Below, piece after piece: positions 55,466-64,000 of a stretch of DNA of 64,000 nucleotides. A program made the position numbers and the translations under genes. A model generated the notes under the pieces. It saw only the letters and a program-made list of their open reading frames with translations, ran no database searches and was not told the DNA's origin. This stretch comes from Plutella xylostella (taxonomy: Eukaryota > Arthropoda > Insecta > Lepidoptera > Plutellidae). The stretch is from the NCBI RefSeq assembly GCF_932276165.1, contig NC_063983.1:8191501-8255500 (forward strand), read 5' to 3'. Within the stretch, counting starts at the first letter, position 1. Each line of letters begins with the position of its first letter.

Positions 55466-58400
55466 ATAATAACTATTAGTTACCTACCTATTAGAAATGT
55501 CGGTCAGATCCATTCAGATCCTATTAGAATTAATAAGTAGTTTAGACATTATAGACTATAATATACCTACATACCTACATTGTTAAGAGATTATTATTAC
55601 CTACATTGCTGAATTTGTTATAATTATGGCCTTAGTAGTCTGTCAATCAATTTTGGTAAAAATAGTAGGCCGAAATACTGAGCAGAAAGGAAATGACTCA
55701 GGATGGCAATTTGATAAACGAATTTCAAAAATTTTCGAGTACAGTTCTTCAGTCTTACACAGGTATCTACAAAAAAACAAAACCATGAAGTAATTTTAAC
55801 TTAAATTTTATTAGCAAATAAACAATTTATAAAATATTTTCTTGTATTACATAATGACAATTATGTTTAGCGATTACAACAACTAGCTTCAGCTTTTTAA
55901 TATTAAAATAAAAATATAAACATTTAAGAAAAAATGCTAATAAATAATCAGCGTTTGCCAACTAGATGGCAACTCAGGGAGGCAATGAAGTAACCTATAA
56001 TGAAGTAGATATAATATAAAACATGCTATATTAATTTCCTTACATCTATAATTTACACATCTTACTAATAATCGTGATCATACGTACAATAGAATCGATA
56101 TTAATTTAATAAACTAGTCTACGTTGTTATGCATGATGTTAAATATTTATAATAGGCAGATAGGTACTTTTGCCATAACTCTTGATGTGGCGCAAAAATA
56201 ACTAATTATATTCAAAACCGTATGTAAGGTTACATGGTGGAGTTGGTTGTATTTACAAAAATTATGACCCGAACTAAAAAAGTTGAGTTGTTATTATATT
56301 TCAAATATAATAAGAAAAGTTAATGAAAAAAAATCAAATTATTTAACTTGATAAAGAGCTCCGTAAAGATTCACATATATTCATCTTACGACGATCTGAG
56401 CTAATGCGATTTAAGTATTTTGATAGCATTGACTCATAGATCTTGTTTTACTCCAACACAATATCTTGCAATACATGCATCCATAATAATTTAAATGGGT
56501 ACAACCAAACGAATTTTAGCATTCATTTTGCCAAACGAAAATGATGCATGCAAACTAAACAAACTAGGAAAGTAGCTCCTTACTTACAGAAATTCGACAA
56601 ATGCGTTTAGACTAAAATCTATACAAATACACTTAAATACAATCTTTAGATAATTTGGTACGTATTCGTTGCTCTTTTAAATCTTTAAAATAAAACAAAT
56701 CTCTTCATAGAGTATATCATGAGCAACTCAGATTACTGGAATGCATGTTATAATGTATTTTTAAAACACCTTAGACAAGAAAATCGATACCGAGTATACT
56801 TTTTCAGAAATCCCAAAATAATGGGTCAGCTTCAAAGTAGCTATACACTTTAGTACCTTCTCAAACTACCCAATCGTGTATGCTTCAATGAAGGCGGGTG
56901 TATCAATACATTATTTTTGCCTTCTTGTTTCGAAGCTTTGACGACGTGAGTTAGCGATTTCCTTGCCAATAAGCTATGGTGAAATCAACGACACTTCATT
57001 GAGAAAATGTGTCAACTGTGCTGTTATTTACGTGTACAACTATGGCTATTTATTTTAATTTATTTGTTACATATTTGGTGTTGTAGTCTACAGCATGTCT
57101 ATTGTCTATACAAATAAAGGCACGAAAATGCATTTTTCTCGATTATTTTCACAGTATAGTAACTTTAACGGGAAGAGATTATTACTTATACATATCAATT
57201 TCATATAAAAGTATGAAGGGCTTTAATAGTTTATAAATATTCTAGACATTTGAAATGAGTCAGGTATTATACAGGTGATAATATTACATCGCTGACAAAA
57301 GGATACAATACGGTCGGTGGCTACTTGTCAATTAATACCTTGCTTAAATAAAGTTATTATTACTATAAATACACTTTCAGTGATCCTAATTCACTAATTA
57401 CAGTTGGATACAAAAGGTTTCGATAATAACATGGAAGTAATATTGATTGATCAAAATATACAATAAAATTGATACTTGGCACTACTCGTACAGGTCACAC
57501 AATATATGAAATTACAAAACATTACTCTTATTGGTTTTATGGCTAACATTTATAGGTAAGTATGTATATTTTTGATATTATATGTAACGGCACATTTACG
57601 CCTAATTTTTTAAATGTTACGCATGTTTCCATGGGTTGTAGTTTGCACTCAATAAAATTGTAAAATAATTTATTATCTACAGGGGTCTACTAATGAACTT
57701 ACTGAATTTACCCGAATTTTGCGACCAAATCATTTTATTGAGTAAAACTATAATTTTAAATGAATTCACAACCTATACGGAAACATGCTTGTAAATTACG
57801 AAGCACCATTAGAATAGATTGTGCTTAGGACTTTAAGGTGCTGCTAGGTAGTGTATTCAAAACTTAGGTAAATAATTTTTAGTTTCCATACGCAATCAAT
57901 CAAAATGTTTTAGGCAGAAAACTACCTGCATTTATATGTAGAGACTAAACATTATTTATCGAAAATAGCACTATTTGAGGAGTTTACGCATTAGGAATTG
58001 ACTATTAATTAAACGAAAAAAACTACCTATCTAATAAGTGGGTTACTTCGAAGCAGTTGACAATAAATGCCATTTAATGGAAACATAGCTATCACTATCT
58101 ACATCTAACCATGTCTTCTAATGTTATACATAATATATTTTTGGTTTAACTTTAAAGAAATATATCGACAATCCCAATTTCATTCCATATCGAGACTAGC
58201 CAACGCCTTTTTCTTTACAATACATAGTTTCGTTAATTAATGCACCACTCTTATCTAGTATAATTAAATAGGTACCATATACCCCGTCCATTTACGTGAA
58301 CAGACGAGACTAGCGACCGTGGAGAGTAAACACCGACTATCACATATCATGCATGGAATAGGGAAATACGCGGTTAAACTTCCTAACTACACCTAACTAC

Positions 58401-58502
58401 TCCTCATTTTATGACATTTGCCTTTCACTCGCATCAATTAATACAAACCACTAAATTCATTACTCCAACATCAAGACAAACTAGGACTGAATTCGGCGCG
58501 CT
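55466..58502 (-). other. Probable 3' untranslated region and flank of the SCAR/WAVE-like gene
   Basis: AT-rich DNA without coding signal downstream of the last stop at 58503. On the minus strand an AATAAA at 55807-55812 is a possible polyadenylation signal, which would give a 3'UTR of about 2.7 kb. No repeats were recognised here, in contrast with neighbouring spacers, which fits transcribed UTR. Confidence 0.4.
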
Positions 58503-59939
58503 TTACACCAGGGTCTCATACTTATCGAGGACGTGCGTTTGCGAGTTGTCATCCCCGTGCGAGCGGGAGCGCGGGCGCGCGTCACACGGCTTCGAACGAG
58601 GCTTCTTGTCGTGGCCACAAGTACAAGCCACTGACGTCTGCCGCTTGAGGGTCTGAGAGCGTTGAGCGTGTTGAGGGTCTAGAGACTCGCTGCGAGCGTA
58701 CATCTGCCGCCTGGGCCGGCCCAGCGTGTGCGACAGAGACGCCTGCCCGCCGTCCGACGACGCGCGCGCGCTCTCTCTCACACACACATTCCCTCCGGCT
58801 CTATGAAACGAATCCAGAACTCTCTGCTCTATCTCCTCAATATCCTTCTTCTTCACGAGCCAAATCTCTTCAGACCCGCGCGTGAAGTAGCTCGAACCTT
58901 TGCTGACTGAAGCGGAGTACTTGTCTTTATTTTTAAACTTGCACGGCTTAACGTTATTGTGAGTATTATCGTCGTTGTGTCGCGGCGTGTCGGCGACATT
59001 ACGGAAGGCAGTGCCGCTGGACGGGAACTGGTCGCCGAGCTTGGAACCAAGACTGGGCGAGCGGATGGTGGCCTCCGCGTTGGACTGGAGCGGCTTGAAC
59101 TCCGGCTTTATAATCTTTTGGGGCTCCGGTTTTTTGAGCTCAAAGTCTGCGGTCTTGTGGTTGGTTTCTGGAGGTGGTTTGTATTTGGGTGCGGGGGTGA
59201 GGTCGAGGGGTGGTGGGGGCAGGTCGGGGTCGGAGGGCAGGCGGCGCCGCACGGACCCGGCTCGCGACTGCCGGCCCAGCGTCGCCGAGCTGCCGGCGTC
59301 CTCCGCCGCCTTCTCAAACTTCTTTATCTTATCACCGACGCCATTGGACTCTTCGTTTTTAGCTTTCTCGCTAGTAATACTGTTTTGAATCGGTGGCGGC
59401 GGCGTTTCTGCCTCTGGTTTGTCGCTAGTTTTGCCGTTAACACTTTCCTTCTCCGGTTGCTTGACTTCGGCCGGCAGGGACAGCTTTTCCGGCTTAACTT
59501 TAACCTCTTTCAGTACCGGTGACAGCACTTTCAGTTCTTTAGCGACCACTTCCTTTGAGACCTCCTTCTTCTGCACTTCTTTGACCACAGACTGCTCTTT
59601 AACCTCTTTAACCGGTATTTCCTTTTTAACGGGCACCTCTTTAGCCTTTTCGCTCTCGACCACACTTTCGTCCTTCGACCCCGCCCTACTCACCTTGAAA
59701 CTTGACACGGGCGGCGATTCCTTCTTCGGCGGACTCTTAACCTTCTGTTCCGCGTCACGAGTTAGGAACGAGGAGTTTTTGACGCAGTTGGCAGTCTCTG
59801 TTACGTCTTCTGTTTCGTTGCGTTGCGTGTAGATGGCGATGGAGACGGGCGGGGCGGCGGCGCGCGGCGGGGGCGCGGCGGCGCGCGGCGGGGGCGCGGG
59901 GGCGGGGGCGGGGGCGGCGCGGGCGCGCGGGGGCGGTGG
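58503..59939 (-). other. In-frame 478-codon extension after the SCAR/WAVE-like stop
   Basis: Directly after the TGA at 59940-59942 the same frame stays open for 478 sense codons to the TAA at 58503. It begins with 30 Pro/Ala/Arg-rich codons, then VSIAIYTQRNETEDVTET, KSPPKKESPPVSSFK, a Lys/Glu/Val-rich repeat (KEVPVKKEIPVKEVKEQ), DKIKKFEKAAEDAGSS, SRAGSVRRRLPSDPDLPPPP, SSYFTRGSEEIWLVKKKDIE, EIEQRVLDSFHRAGG and RSESLDPQHAQRSQTLKR. It ends LDKYETLV, a class I PDZ-ligand form. The first ATG is about 80 codons from the end, so it is not an independent cistron. It could be reached by readthrough or by splicing to an acceptor past the stop. The conserved-looking hydrophobic and charged blocks suggest real coding. 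Confidence 0.65.
59890..59914 (+). other. G-quadruplex motif opposite the post-stop segment
   Basis: Four runs of five G separated by CGC, C and C stand on the plus strand, the template for the SCAR/WAVE-like gene, 26-50 bases beyond the stop codon. The transcript is correspondingly C-rich. It could form a DNA quadruplex or i-motif. Confidence 0.7.
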
Positions 59940-62900
59940 TCACGCGCGGCTCTCCGTCCACTGGTCGCTGTCGTCGGTGTCGCTGTCGCCGGAGCTGCTG
60001 TCGCTGAGCTCCACGGCGACACGGCGCGCCAGGATCGACGCCACGTCGAGGAAGGCCGGCACGCCGCGGAGCGTGTCGTAGCGGCCGACCGTGTCGTCGC
60101 CCTTCTTTTCTGCTTTGCGTAGTTTTACACCTGAGAAATGATGTTAGGGTTAATTGGTGTCAGAAGGTCAGATAATAATGGTCATATTTGTCGAATAACC
60201 GCTGAGCGTATGATACCTTGAACAGAAAAACGTATCGTTAGACGCCCTCCAGCCTTTTAAATTATTTAATTTAAAAGGCTGGAGGGCGGTCAGCATTGAC
60301 TGGATGAAGAGTGTCGACATTTTGTGTTATTGTTATCCTTGATAATTATGAAAAATATTGCGTTATATTCACCTCCTCAGCGCATCGGTGACAAACACAC
60401 GAGACACTAGGCCTCGTTTAAGGTTTATCACTGTGGGGAAAGGATTAGCCAGTCAGATAGATTAGTGGCCAGTAGGAAACACCCATGCTGCAGCATCCGA
60501 CGTTTATACGACACTTGATACGACCCTCGATCTTTTTGTGCACCTATTCATAAATCTTTAACCACACTCACCATCCCGTATAGCCTTCAACAGGTCCGAC
60601 CGTGGATCCACCTGCGGCTCGGGAGCTCGTGGAGGCTTCAACTGGCTGGCTCCTCGCAGTAGCGCGCCGGGCGAGGGCGGGCGGGGCCGGTCGTCGGCGG
60701 GCGGGGCCGGCGGGGCGGGCGGCGGCGGAGGCGGCGGCGGCGCGGCCGGCTCCGTCGCTTCTGACGACATCATGCCTGGTGGGACAAGAGTGGAGATGAG
60801 TAACAGATGATTAGTGAATAATGCAAATTCGATTAGTTACAGCGGTAAGATTGCGAGTCACCTCTGACTATGCCCAACGGTGATTACAATCGTGAGCATC
60901 TATATGTTACACTGCGTACAGCGCCATCTATAGGAGTGTATGCGAGTCACCTCTGACTATGCCCAACGGTGATTACAATCGTGAGCATCTATATGTTACA
61001 CTGCGTACAGCGCCATCTATAGGAGTGTATGTAACACAATGGCGTCACAACGCCATCTATCGGTGTGTAAATAAGATACTATTCTCACCAATGACAGCGT
61101 GCATGTGGTCTAAGTGTGCATCGAGAGCGGTGCGTAGCGGCGGGGACGCGCCGTTGACGAGCGGCGGCGGCGACGCGGCTTCGGGCGGAGGCGGCGGCGG
61201 CGGCAGCGCTGATCTGTGGGGGAGGGGGGGTTAGTGAATGTGAATGTTTACTTATCTAACGTGAACTTAAAAAGCCAAGATCGGCTTCGGTCGGCTGGCG
61301 TGGTCTTGGAAGGCTGAACGGATGATTGCCCCATCCAGAAGTTAACTGCAAAAAATGGGCTACGCACGACTATAATACATATTTCCCGCAATGATAGGTA
61401 GACAAAAACAAGGTTAAAACGGGAGGCCGGGCAACTTACCTAAGGCAGAATAGTCATCCGATATTATTAATTTTCTTTCATGATATCAAATGTTTATTAT
61501 TAGGTCTATCTATGTGATCAAAACATTCTGCATGCTAAGTGCGAAATTTTCACACCGCAACGTTTTAATATAAACTTTTATAGACCGTTTCACCGAATAA
61601 GACATCTGTCCAAACCCTTTACAATAAGGGTAGTTTTTGTTTGTGACAGATGTATTATTTGATGAAACTCTGTATAACAATAACAAACTTTAGTATAGGT
61701 GTTAACCTGGTGGGGGTGTCGTGTTCGGGCGGCGGCGCGGGCGGCGCGGCGTGCCCGCCAGGCGGGTTAGTCCCGCTATGGTATGGTCCCGGTATGGCAC
61801 CCTCTTAAAATACCTATCAAAAAGTCCCGCTATGGTACCCATCTTTTAGATCTACTTTACAACAGTACCAAAAACTGAAGGGTACCATAGCGGGACTTTT
61901 TGATAGGTATTTTAAGAGGGTGCCATACCGGGACCATACCATAGCGGGACTAACCCCGCCAGGCTGCCCCCGTAGATGTCACTGTCACTGTCACCTGCAC
62001 TAGATCAGTGACTCACCTGGTGGGGGTGTCGTGTTCGGGCGGCGGCGCGGGCGGCGGCACGGAGGGGCGCGGGCGGCGCGGCGTGCCCGCCAGGCTGCCC
62101 CCGTAGATGCCCTCTTGCACCGTGCCATAGTCGCTGTCTTCGGGGACTACCACTGGAATGTGTGATGGGTTGTTTTAGATATGTAGTATCATGTTAGTTA
62201 CAGAAAGCCTTGGTGAAGGTTTGGTGTTGTTTCCTAGGGCTTGTGTTGTGTTTTGCGTATGCTATTGTATTGTACATACACTGCATCGTCCAAAGGCAAT
62301 ATCTATGGAGGATTCAATCATGTAGGTACGGTTTTACAAAAATGGGCACACGTAAAACCAATGTATAGTGCTGTCAAATACTTTATACCTTACATGATTA
62401 TGTATCCTGTTAAATATTGTGTAAAAGTCTCGTTAAATTAAAATAAAGAAACGGTTAAATATAACTAGTTTAGGAACCAGGGCTACAATAATTTGTACTT
62501 TTTGTGTTACAATAAAGAAATGCTTATGTTTATGTTAAATCATACCGTGTCCGTTGCCAGTGAGCCTTCTGCTCTGGTTGTCGATCTCTATGGAGTTGGG
62601 CCGCGCCGCCTGCGTCTGCGGAGGCCGGCCCGTGGCTCGGTACCCACCGTCTGTCACCGTTGCTGTAATATTAAAGTTTATTTAGTAAGATAGAGGGGGG
62701 TGTGAATTATACAGTGTTGGGTGATCGTGCTGAATGTTAATTCTACTGTAACCCTCAAATTCATAGACCGTATTGTAAAACAATAACCCCCTTATTCATA
62801 GAAAAGTTACAAGACGTTTTAACTAGTAAACTGATTTGTCCCTCTCCGACAAAGAACAATTTGTTCTTTGACAGAGAGGGACAAAACAGATTATTTGTTA

Positions 62901-63930
62901 AAACGTTCTGTAACATTTCTATGAATAAGGGGGTTAGTTTATAAATTGACTTTGAAACACGCAAGTGTCGATGTTTACGTCAGTCAGGAAATTTTAAACC
63001 TATTTTAAAGAGCCAAAAAGCTCTATGAAATCCAGGGTAAAACTAAGGGTGTTTAGAACAAAATATTATTATACCATGGAACATAATAATATGGCTAAGT
63101 AATATTATAGCGACGAAAACCACTATACAAATGAACGTTACTTACAAATAAACAATACTGATTTTCAGAGGAAAATGGAGAAATGCATGATAATGCAGGA
63201 TTATGAAAACCAAAGAATATACAAATGAATATGCAAATTTTGCCCTCCTTCTTCCTATGTGCCAATTATATTCTAGCCAATTTTTTATATACAATCGATA
63301 GACTGCGATAGAAGACCAATTTCTTTCAGTAATAATGAGTTCTTCGAAAGTGACAGGATGACATAAACAATCAGGGATGTAAAACCAGTGATGCGTGCTT
63401 CAATGACGACTCACTTTGGTAGACGGCTGCGGGCGGCAGATTGAAAGAAACAAATGTAAATTAACATGACACAAAATTCAAAGCTTTTCTTTGCGAGCTA
63501 CCACTTTTAAACTTTCAACAACTACACTACATATCTGCTCACTTGTTTATGCTCTAACAAATCCCTATACCATAACGCTCTTAATTTCACTCTTTCTTTC
63601 AGATACCCCAGTACTATACTAACTGGCCTCACTGCCTCCTTCATCTTCATCTGTCGCATTCCTTATATGAAGCTAATGCTCCGCTATATAGATTAGTATT
63701 TCGTTTTTATTATCGGTCGGTCTCTTATAGACTTCTAATATCCTAGTACATTGATTCCTCTACTCACTTTGATAAACAGGCTCCTGCGGCGCTTGCTGCC
63801 TAATATTATAGTGCTGCAGCTGGCTCGGCGCCATGATGTGTTCTCCCCGGGTGACCGCCTCCTTCATCTGCCGGTCCCGTGTGGAGTGGGGCACCCTCAC
63901 GTGGAGGCCCGCTCTATCTCTTATATACTC
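59940..63930 (-). CDS. SCAR: SCAR/WAVE-like Arp2/3 activator, 3' exons
   Basis: The exons, in gene order, are 63768 to about 63930 (5' end uncertain), 62546-62662, 62017-62152, 61089-61213, 60572-60775 and 59940-60130 with TGA at 59940-59942. Phases agree at every junction. The early exons carry MAPSQLQHYNIRQQAPQEPV and then proline-rich text (SVPPPAPPPEHDTPTR, SALPPPPPPPEAASPPP, APPPPPPPPAPPAPP). The output region is the diagnostic part: the WH2 motif RSDLLKAIRDGVKLRK, the connector DVASILARRVAVELSDSSSG and the acidic end DSDTDDSDQWTESRA with its tryptophan. WAVE proteins use this module to bind actin monomers and Arp2/3 and to build branched actin under Rac control. The N-terminal SCAR homology domain lies beyond the right edge, so the name rests on the WH2-connector-acidic order. 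A long in-frame extension follows the stop. Confidence 0.75.
60244..60287. repeat. 44-bp perfect palindrome in a SCAR intron
   Basis: The arms GCCCTCCAGCCTTTTAAAT and beyond total 21 bases each, separated by TT. The complement arm reads AATTTAAAAGGCTGGAGGGC. There is no mismatch. It lies between the last two exons. Confidence 0.9.
60853..61030. repeat. Tandem duplication, 89-bp unit
   Basis: The unit starting GCGAGTCACCTCTGACTATG and ending ATCTATAGGAGTGTAT occurs twice with no difference, so the duplication is recent. A related but divergent piece follows at 61031-61072. It lies in the intron between exons 60572-60775 and 61089-61213. Confidence 0.9.
61580..61676. repeat. Degenerate inverted-repeat element
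   Basis: GACCGTTTCACCGAATAAGA with CATCTGTC at the left is partly complementary to GACAGATGTATTATTTGATG and AAACTCTGT at the right. It is a decayed MITE of about 100 bases. Confidence 0.4.
61707..61981 (-). pseudogene. Partial copy of SCAR exon 62017-62152, split by a MITE
   Basis: 61707-61763 and 61957-61981 together repeat the 3' half of the exon (ATCTACGGGGGCAGCC, TGGCGGGCACGCCGCGCC, CGAACACGACACCCCCACCAG), minus an internal block. Its donor is GTTAAC, a weak form. The copy lies in the intron just downstream of the true exon. The MITE at 61764-61956 sits within it. Confidence 0.8.
61764..61956. mobile_element. hAT-type MITE with 76-bp inverted repeats
   Basis: The ends GGGTTAGTCCCGCTATGG and CCATAGCGGGACTAACCC continue as near-perfect arms of about 76 bases, leaving a 40-base centre. 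CGCCAGGC is duplicated on both sides (61756-61763 and 61957-61964), an 8-bp target duplication. Confidence 0.85.
62786..62934. mobile_element. MITE with TA target duplication
   Basis: ACCCCCTTATTCATAGAAA and TTTCTATGAATAAGGGGGT are the ends of arms about 70 bases long with scattered mismatches, and TA flanks both sides. The centre AGAACAATTTGTTCT is itself palindromic. It lies in a SCAR intron and is a Tc1/mariner-type miniature element. Confidence 0.8.
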
Positions 63931-64000
63931 CTAAGACCCTAGTACTTTACCTACTAGATGCTTTTATCTTATGACAGGTAACCATAGTAGTTTATTCATT

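Noticed and set aside
58959..59522. A 187-codon plus-strand frame
   Set aside because: It is antisense to the SCAR extension; codon periodicity favours the minus strand.
58503..59708. An independent 401-residue protein gene
   Set aside because: The first codon of that frame is GTG, there is no ATG until near the end, and the frame continues upstream without a stop to the WAVE TGA. It is better read as an extension of that gene.

Overview
The window reads as nuclear DNA from an insect, almost certainly a moth or butterfly (Lepidoptera). The intergenic DNA is AT-rich and full of TAGGTA/ACCTA strings, the genes are small exons in long introns, and the repeats (tRNA-headed SINEs, RTE-type 3' ends with an ATG-rich tail, mariner and hAT miniature elements, (GTCT)n-bearing dispersed repeats) are of the kind common in lepidopteran genomes. 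This is inferred from sequence character and recalled families, not from a search.

From left to right there are six recognisable genes. (1) 1283-6470, minus: the first seven coding exons of a CCDC47-like ER membrane protein, continuing off the left edge. (2) and (3) 10807-16611 and 17852-25924, plus: two invertebrate-type (destabilase) lysozymes in tandem, each of four exons with matching phases, both lacking the usual catalytic acidic residues. (4) 27362-43383, minus: an LDLRAP1/ARH-like PTB-domain adapter of six coding exons. (5) 48729-49547, minus: an intronless ING4/ING5-like PHD-finger protein. (6) about 59940-63930, minus: the 3' part of a SCAR/WAVE-like actin-nucleation promoter with proline-rich exons, a WH2 motif and a connector-acidic tail. 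A lone signal-anchor-like exon (53698-53785, minus) may belong to a seventh gene.

The introns and spacers hold many mobile elements. These include a deleted mariner, a 1.7-kb hAT-like element with an 8-bp target duplication, a 5'-truncated LINE with an intact 858-codon reverse-transcriptase frame sitting in an RTE copy, and a four-level nest in LDLRAP1 intron 1b (one LINE interrupted by a DNA transposon, a second LINE tail and an LTR element with gag but no pol). There are also several MITEs, SINEs and large palindromes.

Two things stand out. First, the SCAR/WAVE-like stop codon is TGA-C, followed in the same frame by 478 sense codons with no ATG until near the end. This suggests stop-codon readthrough, or an unseen splice form. 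Second, at least six places carry duplicated fragments of exon boundaries. In CCDC47 there are three 5'-truncated copies of one exon. In LDLRAP1 there are three truncated copies of exon 2 plus a run of microexon-like units, each with a polypyrimidine-AG and a GTAAGT-like donor. Smaller examples lie in LDLRAP1 intron 3, SCAR, lysozyme 1 and the lone exon. A third oddity is a motif around CACGGCAATGAAA repeated with an exact 21-bp period in two arrays within one lysozyme intron.
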